DNA of 64,000 nt from Lumbricus rubellus (GCA_945859605.1 OX243814.1:25588686-25652685); one strand, 5' to 3'; positions 15,813-26,873 are shown, counted from the first letter of the stretch. Made by a program: numbers and translations. Notes: generated by a model not told the origin, from the letters alone.

Positions 15813-18800
15813 CACTGTGTCCGGAAAAAAAGGGACCCATTTTGTAAATATGAAAATAAATAGTAAACATTCATCGATTTTTACAATTCAAAAAACATTT
15901 TAATCCTGACATATTTATCTAATACTGGTGAAAATATAAAAGTTCCAGTCACACTGATGACGTCATAATGACGTCATTTGCACTAAAGTTCATATAGCCG
16001 GCCAGTCATGCATGGTTTCGGTTGGTATATTGGCTCTTGGTAAAACGGAAATCCATTTAATAGAACCAGGAGTGAAAATAAATGCAGCTTATTAAAGGGA
16101 TTGTCTACTTTATAAAAAAAGTCGTGCCTGATATCCGGGAGTATTCGGAGCAATAGCCTACACATTTCAACAAAACGGTGCTTCAGCTCACTGAGTTCGT
16201 CAATATGTTTAACTGTTTAACTGAGGATTTCATTCCTCTTAATCTTTGGCCGCTAAACGACCGCCCGCTTAAATCCCGCTGATAATAAGATTTGGAGACT
16301 GATGGAGGAGAAGGTGTATGCTACAAGACAAGGACAAGAGACATTGAAGAACTCCGTGAGAGCGAATTGTTAATGCCTGCTGGGGAGGATTTTGATACGC
16401 TGGTTATCGATGCTGCTGTTGGCTATTAGCGCCACCGTTTTGAAGCTTACGTTGAGGCCAAAGGTGTACACTTTGATCATAAATTAATGCAGATATAAAA
16501 ATTAACTTAAACTTACATTTATTTATGATAAACTACATCATAAAAATATTGAAATTGTGGATGATTTTGTGCATTTATCTCTTAAATTTGACTTTTTGTG
16601 CAAATGACGTCATAATGACGTCATTATTTGGACTGGAACTTTTATATTTTCACAATTGTTAGAGAAATATGTTAGGATAAAAACGGTTTTTGAATTGTGA
16701 AAATCGATTAATATTTACTATTTATTTTCTTATTTACAAAATGGGTCCCTTTTTTTCCGGACACAGTGTATATACATATATACATACACACACACACACA
16801 CACACTTGATCACAGAAGCTTTCCTAGTACCTACATTTCACGAATATACCTCCCTGATTAAGTTTATCGAAGTTTAACTTAACATAATTATTATTAGGCT
16901 TATAATAAGCGAGCTATTAAACTTGTTGCTAATATATTTTCACTGCTTAAGATTTTAAATACAGATTGGCAAGAATTAACATACATTTAAAAAATATACA
17001 CTGCATTGTATCTGACAGTATAGAAATTGTTTCTCTGTCGTGTAGGTCCAAGCGGTCTTCCCGGAGGCCCAGGACCAAAAGGAGACTCTGGGCCCCAAGG
17101 ATCACCTGGACAGGCTGGGCCACCAGGGCCACCTGGAGTCTTGGGAGATCTTGGAGGAACGGGGGCAACAGGATCACCTGGTGATGTTGGTCCTGCAGGC
17201 AGCCAAGGACCATTGGGACCACCTGGTATTCGAGGAGATTTAGGTCCTCCAGGTAGCCAGGGACCACAAGGACCAGTAGGTCCAGTAGGCAGTACTGGGC
17301 CTCAAGGTCCTAAGGGCCAAATTGGAGATCAAGGTCCTCAGGGCAATAGGGGGCCACTTGGTCCAGCAGGTGGCACAGGTCAACAAGGGCCAAAGGGAGA
17401 TATTGGACAGATAGGACCACCAGGAGGTACAGGTGCAACTGGACCTCTTGGACCTAAAGGTGATCTAGGTCCCAACGGTCCTAGAGGTGATGTTGGACCT
17501 TTGGGCCCACAAGGCTCTCAGGGTCCTTCAGGACCCAATGGACCTGTTGGCAATCCAGGACCTCAAGGACCACGTGGTGACAATGGTGATCCAGGTAATA
17601 CTGGATCCCCTGGACCTCTTGGTCCACTTGGACCACCAGGATTTCCAGGTCCAGCTGGATCCCTGGGCCCGAAAGGTGATACTGGCAGCTCAGGACCAAT
17701 TGGACCATCCGGCCCCATTGGACCACAAGGCCCACAAGGTACAAGAGGAGGCATTGGACCACTTGGAGACACAGGCTCATCAGGACAACAAGGGCCTGCA
17801 GGACCAAGGGGACCATCTGGTCCTCGTGGAGATACCGGAAACTCCGGCCCTCAGGGTCCAAGTGGTCCTCTTGGACCAACAGGACCTTTGGGTCCACCTG
17901 GAGCAACTGGACTTTCAGGGCCATTTGGGCCAAAGGGATCAGCTGGCCTTCAAGGACCACCAGGAAGCAGAGGAGATACTGGCTCTCAAGGACCATCTGG
18001 ATTCTTAGGTCCTCAAGGACCTGTTGGGCCACCAGGACCATTGGGACCATCAGGACCACCTGGTACTAGGGGTCCTCTTGGTCCTTCCGGTCCAAGGGGA
18101 GACATAGGTCCAAGTGGCCAGCAAGGTGTTCAAGGACCATCAGGACCGAATGGGCCATCAGGAGATAGAGGTCCTCCAGGAGACTTGGGTCGGCCAGGTG
18201 GACCAGGTTCTACTGGATTCACTGGACCACAAGGATACACAGGTGCCCAAGGTCCCATTGGACCTTCAGGGCCTCAGGGTGGAACTGGAAATTCTGGATT
18301 CATAGGTCCACAGGGACCACCAGGAGCCCAGGGATCACCAGGACCAATAGGTAGCCCAGGATCTTCTGGTCCCATAGGACAACCAGGTGAACGTGGACCA
18401 TTTGGTCCAATTGGGCCAGCAGGTAAGAGGCATGAGTCAACACAGTCTAAATGTTTACTGGACGTCTATAGATGATTCACATGCAGTGGCTAAAGTAGTG
18501 AAACTGGAAACTGGATTGGTCAAACTGACAATCCCTGCTGGTGTTTAGAATTCATGGCCAGCAAAGCTTGAACTCAATAAGAGTAATAATTGTAATAATA
18601 GTGATTATATGATAATAATAATAATAAATAATAAAATTATATAAAAGTAATAATAATTTTACAATAGTAATATTAATAAATAACTAATCTATATATATAT
18701 ATATACAGTTATACACATTGATACATGTATGTGCATTGTATATTTTATACCGGTACATATATATACATATATAATTATATGCATAATTGCATAGGCATTG

Positions 18801-21800
18801 AGCACTGGGTGGTAGATTTAGTTCTTGGAATGGGAAATAAATGCTGCTGTTACTGCTACAACTGCTAATGTTGCTATGGTTGTCACTTTCATATAAAGTT
18901 TCAGTAGTATTATTATTAATCTGAAACAGAATCCAAATTAACAATTTTGGCATATTTAAACAACCCAACAGTAGCCAATAGTTAGGACAGAATAAGGGTG
19001 TGGAACACTTTTATGATTAGAACATTGTACTCCTTAATTTAATTAAGCTGTATGCAACCAAAGTGTGTGCTTATGCAACTGGTAAATATATGGGCAACAA
19101 AAAATATACTTACTTACTTTTTTGTTTCTGCAGGTGACACTGGATTCACTGGTTCATCTGGTCCAATCGGACGGCCAGGCTACACAGGTTCAACTGGTTC
19201 AAGTGGATCCACTGGTGGGCCTGGTCCACAGGGACCAAAGGGTAATCCTGGATATCCTGGAAATGCTGGGCCACCTGGACAGCCTGGATCTCAAGGAGGT
19301 GTTGGAGCATCTGGTTCTACTGGTGGGCCTGGTACTGATGGACAACCAGGTAATCTTTCTGTTCTTTAACGGTTACTATTTCCATGTAATTTCGTCCACA
19401 CCGGAAGGTGAACTATGAGATTGAGCGGGAAAGATGATCTGATTTAAGCCGGGAATTTCTTTGATGCAACTCAAGGTATCTGTTGATATTACCTAGAGCC
19501 AGAAAGCAAAATCATTGCACTAGCCAAATTCCAGGGTGTGTCAAAAACCATTTAGGGAAATTTTAGGGGAACCGCAGCAGACACGGAAACATCTTTTGGA
19601 TGAAATGCGACTAGTAGGAAAGGATGAGCTTTAGTTAAGATCTGAATGACAGAAAATAAAACATTGTAGCATGAACTTTTTAACGTCATGAATGCATAGT
19701 TGGAGAGAGTTTAATAGTTCGGATTCATTCATTTCGTGAATTTATATACCGCTTCTTCAAGAAATCTACTCAGAAATGTGGTCTGTTGCTGTGATATTCA
19801 ATAAATGTGATACTCAGTTTGGGATGGATTTAAGACCTGTTTTTTCTGCCAAACAAGACTGAACTCTGTTAAAGATGTTAGGTAATAAAGTTAAAGAGCT
19901 GAACTGGTTCTTATAACACGAATGTGGAGTTGAGCGTCATTAGCATGCAAATGGTGTTACTTACCACTTGGACGCAGCGAAATACTGGAGTGGTTTACAA
20001 AGAGAAACGTAAGTCATGAACGGAACCTTGAGGGACATCGTAGGTGAATGATACTTGATATTATTTAATTGATGAGAACAGGCAATGTGCAGGGAGCACA
20101 TATTATAAATGGAGCCAGTGTAGGGCCAGACCAGATTCACCAAACCAATACTTGGGGCAATAGGGCAGGAGTGCATCGTTTACGTTACATTTACATTACA
20201 TTTACATTAGGATTACATCGTTGTTAATGATGTTCTGCAGAAGATCGGTTTTACATTGTTGCACTTTTTCTGTTGCTTCTCAGGTGCAACTGGATGGACC
20301 GGAAACACTGGAGCCACAGGACCAACAGGAAGAAGTGGTGCAACTGGATATACTGGAGCGACAGGTGTTACAGGATGGACTGGAGCAACGGGTGGAACAG
20401 GACCAAAGGGACCATCGGGCAACCGAGGAGATAATGGAAGTCCAGGTGTCCAGGGAGTTTTGGGAGCCACAGGAGCGACAGGATGGACAGGTATATATGA
20501 ATATACGTTCTAATTTAATTAATGAGCATATTATACATATAATGCTAATAACATGTAATAACACAGCGCAATCAAAAATTTACACATATATTCTTACAAT
20601 ACATTTGTTCAATAAAAGCCATAAGATGCTGTTACATAGTTGTTTAACATTTTAAATCAAGAACTGTAATCTGACTACTGCAGAAACTCTGTTGACATTC
20701 CATATACATCTACCGGGGTAACTGGAATAATCTGGACAAAATGTCAAACAATTTTTAGATGCTGCCTTTAGCACTTATGAGATAAATGGCTGATGGTTGG
20801 TTACCTATAATTGATATTACCTGTTCCTTTAATATCCATAGATTCGTGTATTAGATACAGAAATGTGGTTCGCAGAACATATTCAGTATATTGTTTTAAA
20901 TGAAAGCAAAAATATAATCGAAGAAAGTCCCCCCAGTCATGCTCCAAAGATGAACGTTAACTGAACCAGTATGCTAACTGGGGAAGTATGCTAACTGGAG
21001 AAGTATGCTGACTGGAGAAGTATGCTAATTGTATAACTGGTTTTGCTTAAGGTCGAAGTGGAGCCACTGGTTCTACTGGATTCCCTGGTCAACTTGGTTT
21101 CACTGGAGCTACCGGATCGTCTGGGGCTACAGGAGCCACAGGTATCAAAGGGCCTCCAGGAGCTGCTCTCTTGGGTAAGTAGTTCATCAGTGGCAGTTTG
21201 TCATTCCTCAAATTTCCACACAACTCTGAATCATTGTTGAAAACATTTCCACTGCTGGATTATATAGCCTCCACCTGTTTTCTGCACAAGTATGCATGAC
21301 TTTGTGCATGCATGCACATAAGAAAACATTCATACAAACACACAGCTACACACACACAAACATACACAGTACACACACACGACCCACTCTAAGAAAATTG
21401 AGTCCCAAGTTGCACCACACACTACATGAAATGGGGTTTGATGGTATTTTAAGCTGACCTCAAAACTACTTACAGTCGCAGATCATCTGCTATAAACTTA
21501 TCTTCCGTAGTCAACTAGTCCTATCCTGAAGCTCTATCAAAGGTTGCTCCTCTCTTCAATCAGCTTCTACTGGAAGGTGTTGTTGTTCCTGGTACACCCT
21601 TGTGGGCCTTGTCTTTGGTGGGCGTTCACTCACAGTTGCTGCATGGTCCATCCATCTGGATCTCTCTAACACTCACGTTCGTCACTATGTTAGAGGACTG
21701 TCATTCACTCTCAACTGAATACTTACTTTGTCAAATAAACACAGATGTGTTGTATTGCATAAAGGCACTATCGGTATATGAATGCAGCATTGCATTGTAT

Positions 21801-22796
21801 TACAGTACAGCTTGGTGGTGCAGGGCTTTTTTAACGTGCAGTTGTACACAAAACGTGCAGTTGTACACAAACTGTGCAGTTTTAAATGGATTTATGCAGT
21901 TGTAGAAGCACTTCTGTACAGTTAAAACTAGCAAAAATGGTCATTGTCCTCCGATTGGAAGTAATTCACCATGGAAAAAGGTACCATGGGAAAGGAAAGA
22001 AGGGGTTGTGCCGTTCTAAAAATTCCTTAAAAACAGCCCTGTGGTGTGCATTGGTGGTGACATAGAGTGATCACAGCATAGGCTCCTGTTCATAAATATT
22101 GTCTATTTTTTTATAAAATAATAATGCTAGCACACAAGAACAAGATGATTCATGATTTCCCAAATGCATTCGACAGGTCTTCAGCAGCAGTCGAACGAGG
22201 TGCAAGAAGCCTACATGAACGAGCGAGAGGAGATCCAGAGTGCAAAGACCAAGTTCAACATCCTCACGGCCATCATGGTCGTGTGGGCCACGATCGTCAC
22301 TCTGGCCATCATCATCATGGTTGTCGTCGTCTTCACGTTCATGCGCAACCGGCCAGAGCTGGCCATCATTCCATCGGCCGAGTCGTACACGTCAGATGCC
22401 GAGAGCGGCCACACGAAATCCTGCATTGGCGATGACGACCAGGACGAGGATATCCAGCAGAACGTAAACAGCGTCGTTAACCTCAACTTCGGTCAGCGAA
22501 AGGTGGCGTCCGGAGAAGGCCGTGAGATCGACATTCAGGAGGAAGACGGCGGCGGGGCAGACGCTCGACACCAGGGTCCCACTCAGCAACACGAGTTCGA
22601 AGTGGAAAAGATTTCGGCGCTGTTTGAGGAGGACGATAACGACGAGTCTGCTGGCGGCAATGCTGCAGGCGGTGCCGCTGAAGCTGGCGGCATCCAGGCT
22701 CGGCCGAATTTCCGAAATGTGGTAACAACAAACCGTGCGGGCACAGGACAGTTCCGGCAACTCTTTTTCCCTGATTCAGGCTCGTCCACTTTCTAA
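1..22796 (+). CDS. Giant C-terminally membrane-anchored collagen (3' part of gene; 5' end outside window)
   Basis: Exons: 1-103, 1179-1781, 2226-2684, 2933-4246, 4884-5477, 6674-7132, 7560-8333, 8533-8982, 10134-10844, 12098-12709, 13285-13887, 14784-15320, 17046-18422, 19134-19349, 20284-20490, 21052-21174, 22177-22796. Joined, they give one open frame of 3,253 residues. About 1,010 Gly-X-Y triplets run almost without interruption; I see one five-residue break (GTGFP, exon at 14784) and one at the helix end (GAALL). No cysteine lies in the helix. A helical linker, one hydrophobic span and an acidic tail follow. Every intron is phase 1 and splits a Gly codon as G|GN. The role is probably a trimeric cell-surface or pericellular matrix protein. 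Proline occurs in X and Y, so prolyl hydroxylation is plausible. I cannot see a signal peptide or N-terminal domain, so orientation (helix outside, tail inside) is inferred. It matches no named collagen type that I recognise. Confidence 0.93.
853..1010 (+). repeat. GAT-type microsatellite in collagen intron 1
   Basis: Imperfect GATGATGAT repeats. The open frames on both strands here are only repeat translation. The rest of the intron (104-1178) shows nothing else. Confidence 0.9.
4531..4775 (+). repeat. tRNA-derived SINE (family 2) in a collagen intron
   Basis: An A-box-like stretch (CTAGAGTAATGGATAACACG) and a B-box-like stretch (GAGTTCGAGCTCC) are spaced as in a tRNA. About 150 bp of unrelated body and an (ATT)n tail follow. 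Confidence 0.7.
5478..6673. other. Collagen intron with no recognised content
   Basis: 1.2 kb of AT-rich intron. I see no repeat, RNA gene or further exon. The same holds for the introns 1782-2225, 7133-7559, 12710-13284 (only a short GT-rich run near 13075) and 18423-19133 (AT-rich, ATA repeats). Confidence 0.6.
9125..9550 (+). pseudogene. Decayed CR1-like LINE fragment in a collagen intron
   Basis: Frames contain [18 protein letters not shown], the reverse-transcriptase thumb phrase of CR1/L2 LINEs (LHWLPVKQRIxFK), followed by matching but frame-broken sequence. It has no intact reading frame. Confidence 0.65.
11165..11230 (-). repeat. SINE family 1, 3'-end fragment
   Basis: ATTTATATAGCGCTCCTTCAA and CGCAGAGGAACTCCCGACT match the 3' end of family 1. 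Similar fragments lie at 19736-19780 and 24505-24555, and the phrase ATTTATATAGCGCC recurs at about 29003. Confidence 0.55.
14420..14492 (+). repeat. CCAT/CTAT-type tetranucleotide repeat
   Basis: Imperfect CATCCATC units in the intron 13888-14783. Nothing else is recognisable in that intron. Confidence 0.8.
15544..15600 (+). repeat. ATT repeat and T-run
   Basis: (ATT)n followed by about 20 T in the intron that also holds the mariner element. Confidence 0.9.
15813..16768 (+). mobile_element. Mariner-type element, internally deleted
   Basis: TA flanks both ends. The ends CACTGTGTCCGGAAAAAAAG are inverted and similarity continues for roughly 200 bp inward on each side. Between them (about 16240-16480) a decayed transposase 3' end is visible. 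It shows a broken WPP...LNPAD catalytic block, then [13 protein letters not shown], and after frame breaks [15 protein letters not shown], the usual mariner C-terminus. The copy cannot code for a transposase. Confidence 0.85.
19134..21174 (+). CDS. Membrane-proximal Gly-X-Thr section of the collagen (three small exons)
   Basis: Exons 19134-19349, 20284-20490 and 21052-21174 encode the last 60 or so triplets. Their composition differs from the rest of the helix: threonine is the commonest Y residue, and X is often aromatic (GWT, GYT and GFT triplets, for example [12 protein letters not shown]). Upstream exons prefer GPA, GPS, GPQ and GPK. The exons are also much shorter than the upstream ones (207 and 216 bp against 450-1377 bp). 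Thr in Y is known to be glycosylated in deep-sea worm cuticle collagen; whether that applies here is inference. The section ends in GPPGAALL just before the linker and membrane span. Confidence 0.88.
19730..20180. repeat. Old interspersed repeat in a collagen intron
   Basis: After a SINE family 1 3' fragment, phrases such as GAACCTTGAGGGACATCG and GAGCCAGTGTAGGGCCAGA resemble decayed interspersed repeats seen again at 29003-29400, 53990-54170, 11790-12000 and 56265-56500. I could not assign a class. Confidence 0.45.
20966..21036 (+). repeat. 18-bp tandem repeat next to a collagen exon
   Basis: Four units of about 18 bp (AAGTATGCTAACTGGAGA with small changes) end 16 bp before the exon at 21052, in the place where the branch point and pyrimidine tract should lie. 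Confidence 0.85.
21821..22041. mobile_element. Short hAT-like MITE in the last collagen intron
   Basis: Ends CAGGGCTTTTTTAA and TTAAAAACAGCCCTG are near-perfect inverted repeats. The flanks TGGTGGTG and TGGTGTGC agree only over the first five bases, so the target duplication is imperfect. Inside, a 20-bp unit containing GTGCAGTTGTACACAAA is repeated. Confidence 0.6.
22177..22796 (+). CDS. Terminal collagen exon: linker, transmembrane span and acidic tail
   Basis: The acceptor is CGACAG|GT, completing a Gly codon. Residues 2-27 of this exon are rich in Q, E and N and look helical; they may act as a trimerisation coil. Residues 29-55 ([18 protein letters not shown] onward) form one strong transmembrane helix, followed by the basic stop-transfer stretch MRNR. 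The tail of about 150 residues is acidic, with clusters such as GDDDQDED and FEEDDNDES that suit casein kinase 2, and a low-complexity Gly/Ala stretch. It ends GSSTF, which fits a class I PDZ ligand (S at -2, hydrophobic last residue). Base composition is more GC-rich than the collagen exons. An ATTAAA lies about 100 nt after the stop and could be a poly(A) signal. Confidence 0.88.
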
Positions 22797-24110
22797 GGAA
22801 CGAACGAAGATCCGCCTGACTTTTCCACCGAGACTCTTTTTTTATAACGTTCAACAAAACGTGTTAACGATTCTGCTACAAAACTTGAGTCTTTCATTAA
22901 AACAAGCAATAGCAATATAGCTAACTGGTAGTAGAGCTGTTATACTAACAGATTGTATAGGTTAAATCTAGTTTTTTTGAGTTGGATATTTCCACTACAG
23001 TGCATTTGTGCGGAAGTTTCTGCCGAGAGATTTTCCGACAGCAGAACTGCCAGCTCGCTGACAGATCACATCATCGCACTACATTTTAAAACTCGAGCTA
23101 GGAATTGCTAATCTTCATTCCAGACTTTTTTGTTTCAGACTTGTTTAGCTCAAATTATAATGGCACAAGTGATAAAGTGTTGTAGGCTAATTTCATTTCA
23201 TTTAACACTTTGCTGTAATTTAACTTAGCTCTGAGCAATAATTTGTCTGTTTTTCTACAAAAGATGTGGTGCTTGCAGATGACACTGCTTATATTTAGAG
23301 TTGTTGAAACACATTGTGGTATAGGTAATATGTAATTCCATTCAAGCAGTATGAAATTGATGTATGCTGTGCTATGGAATGCCCTCTTTTTGCTCAAAGC
23401 TTCACAACGATAACATGTAAATTAGAGTTCAGCTATTACAACTGTGTGACTTCCTTATTATATACGTAAACTGCTCTAACAAAGAGTTCATCCTGCATAA
23501 TTATATGCCTCAGTAGATTTGTTGCAAGGCCTGAGCTCGTATCCATTGCCATGATAGAGAATAATAGTATCGATGTTTCAAATTTTTTACCAGTTTGCTC
23601 GCTTAATCAATTACCTTTCCAGTCTGACTGCGGAACAAGTGAAAAATCATTGCATTATTACAGGATTATATTAATTTTGTTGCATGCGAGCGCAAATGCA
23701 AGAATCATATACCGGTACAATTTCTGCTTCCGGTTAACATTACACATAGGCATATAAATAATATATTAACCATTATGTTTTTAAACATGTGCATGTCAAT
23801 AAATATTTCACAATTAATATTGTGTTTTTCAAAACATATTAGGCTAGCCCATAGTACCAGGTATCATGCTTGGTACTTGTTGGCTTTAACTTTGTGACTT
23901 AACTCTTTTTGTTGGTGTAAGGGTACTCAGGGACTTGGAACATTTATATAATTATGTTTATATTTAAATATTATATAATATGAGATATGTCTCATTTATA
24001 TATTTTTGTCAAATTAACTATGTTTATGGGAACCAGTGTTGCTTCCTAGCCAGCATTCCTATATAACTAGGTAAGAATTCAAAAATGCAATGTTACAAAG
24101 ACCAAGGAAA

Positions 24111-24429
24111 CAAGGCCGTAACCAGGATTTTATTTCGGGGGGTGTTTTTATCGACGAAATTTTGCGACGACCTTTTTTTTAGTCCTCCGGTTCAAAAATC
24201 TTGGAAATATTTTCCATTTTTCGCCGTCAAAATTTCTGATGACCTTTTTTTAGTCGCTAACTTCATTTTTCATATTGGAATTTAATCTATTATTTCGTTT
24301 CGGGGGGTGTTTTATGGCTTTTCCCATGTTTTTTTTGCATCAAGAACTAAAAAATGCAATAGATTTTTTCTGCATTTTCCATTTCGGGGGGTGTTCAAAC
24401 ACCCAAAACACCCTCTGTCTACGGCCTTG
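24111..24429. mobile_element. hAT-type MITE, 319 bp
   Basis: Ends CAAGGCCGTA and TACGGCCTTG are inverted, with an exact 8-bp duplication CAAGGAAA (24103-24110, 24430-24437). The interior repeats the phrase TTTCGGGGGGTGTT three times. Confidence 0.82.
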
Positions 24430-24599
24430 CAAGGAAAATTTGCTCTTATGTTAAGCACAGTTTTGGCATAATTGAGGGTGTAGAATGGAATTTCAGTTGT
24501 ACTTGCACATTTATATAGCACCTTAATGCCAAAACTACTCAGAGGTGCTCTAAAGCTGTTCAAACAAGATCACAATCAAAAATAAATAGTCTTCAGTTG

Positions 24600-25080
24600 T
24601 TGGTTGAGATGTATAGTCTCGAGAGAGATTATCTCAGTCTCCAGACAGCTTTTTTATGTTTCGGCCTCAGTTTCGGAACTTTTTGTCTCGGTCTTGAGGT
24701 CACAGTCTCGACTTTGGGAAACTGTCTCGCTGCAAAAGTCTTGTTCTTTTGGAAGCTGTGTCCATAGTTCTGGTGCAATCTGTTCATAGTGTGCTATAAA
24801 ATTGCCCTGTGCCGGTGGGGTAAATCAAACGCTAATCATCATAATTATATGCTAATAGACTGTAGTATATGAGCAAGTTTGGAAACTGGGAAACTAATTC
24901 ATATGAGTTACTTGAAAATTGTTGTTTATTCCAAAACTCTGTCCTGCCCTGTGAAAGCCTCAGTCTTGATTCATGAACTGTCTCGGACCGTGTGTCTTGG
25001 TCTAGAAGTGTATTGTCTCGACTACGAACCCATTGTCTCGGTCTTGGTCTTGAACTGTCTGTCTGGCATACAAGTCTGGT
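24600..25080 (+). repeat. Degenerate GTCTCG-rich tract
   Basis: The hexamer GTCTCG, often followed by GTCTTG or ACT, recurs irregularly eight or so times. It looks like an eroded minisatellite in the collagen-YIPF4 spacer. Confidence 0.55.
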
Positions 25081-26873
25081 TGCTGGAAAATGTGAGCCGG
25101 AAAGAAGGAAGCAACTCAGGTCTCCTCCTGCATGACAATCTGTTCAGGATTGAAGGACCAGCCATAAAGTTTGAATATTGCATTGTGGGAGTGCGATGTC
25201 AATGAAGAACCCGAGTATCTTGTTGATGCAGAGCGAAGAGGTTCATGGCTAGATACACACAACTTTTACGAGATTAACAAAATGTATATTTCGAACAACT
25301 CTGATGTCACATCTCCTGGCAAGAGTGCTAAATTTCCAAAAGACACACATTTCAGGCATACATGTAGTCCCAGGATACAGACAGCTGCAAAGGAAGATCA
25401 TTGCTGATTACTGGCCTACTACAGAAATTTTTTGATTCTGCATGTTTGCAGTATGAGCGTATGGAATGAAGACAACTGCTTTATCTGCAAAGCATGGGGG
25501 GGGGGGGGCCAACGCCCTGGGACACCATAAATCAAACAGCAGAGATCACAAAGATAAATGGGGTGAGGCCCTAGTGACAGCACGAAACCAAGGCAGCTGC
25601 TCTGTACTAAATGCGCTGGCAGATATGAAGCAGTGAAGGACCTCCAGCGTGTAACTGACAGTGTATGTTATGTCACTTAAATTCACAATTCTATAAAATA
25701 GAACAGAGCACATCATAGTCATGCCCAATGTTGCCCATTAGCATGGGGACGGTTGGGGGACCAATGCAGCTCATCTCATATGCATTGTGCAAATTTAAGC
25801 TCATGGCAGACGGCCACATAGGAACCTCCAATATATATAGCCAATATTAATTTTTAAATGTGCCACACTTCACCACTATCCTACCTGTGGTGGTGCCAGT
25901 CCCAAGCTTGCAGAAAGGAGGAGGGCTGTGCCAATCATCTTTGTTTTGACACAATGTCATTACAAAGCAACTAACAGCACCTCACCAGTTGCAGGTGAAG
26001 CAGGCCTCCTTCGCCCATGTGCCTTGCACTTCCATCCTTTCCCAAGACTTAACTGAGTGGAAAGGTCTTGAACCTTTTCAAAGAAAATTGTGAGAGGGTT
26101 TTGGGGGCATAAAGGCACGGTTCCTTCCATCTTCCACTGAAAATTAGACCAATAGCTTGAAAGCATTTTAGTTCATCCTTAGCAACTTCCTATATCATTT
26201 TGAAATTAAATATTATATTAAGTCGCCTTTTCTAGGTATACATTAACGCCTTATAGGCTAATTAATTAGATGTTCAGACACAGCAAAAGGCCTAGGCCTA
26301 CCTGCAAAAAGAAATGTTAAATGCAGATGATGAAGGGATTAATTTAAGGCGTTTAAATGCCTCGTCACTTCATATAGGTTCAACGGATGAAAAACTTAGA
26401 AAATAAATTTAATGTATAAGAAAGACATAGGCCTAATAAATTGTTACGATTCAGTTATAAACCAACCTTATTCCAGATTGTATTTACACATCCAGTGAAT
26501 CAGCTAACCAGGCAGACAGTAGGACGGCTAAGCCATGTAGAATCGTAGCTAGATGATGTTCATTGATGTTCAGAGTTCAAATGGCGATAGGCATAGGAGA
26601 ATCAGGATATCGTTGTGAAAACGAGTAATAACGTACATTGTTACGTCACTTCAGATATCAGTAAAAATTTACATTATAGCGAATAAGCGAAAGGCCTATT
26701 GTTACGTCACTAATTCTGTTATGAAAGAAAGTCTGTTAGGCTATATATAGCTTATAAGTTTTAGAGGCTCACACGCTTTTAACATCGCATAGAACAGCTT
26801 AAGAAATATTTTGCTCAATTAGGCCTACTTGAAACAATCACTTCTAAACTGCAAAATAAGAAAGTTCTCAGCC

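Noticed and set aside
22124..22467. Arg/His-rich and Ser-rich alternative frames over the terminal collagen exon
   Set aside because: Only the frame that continues the Gly-X-Y reading across the phase-1 splice site contains the transmembrane span and is supported.
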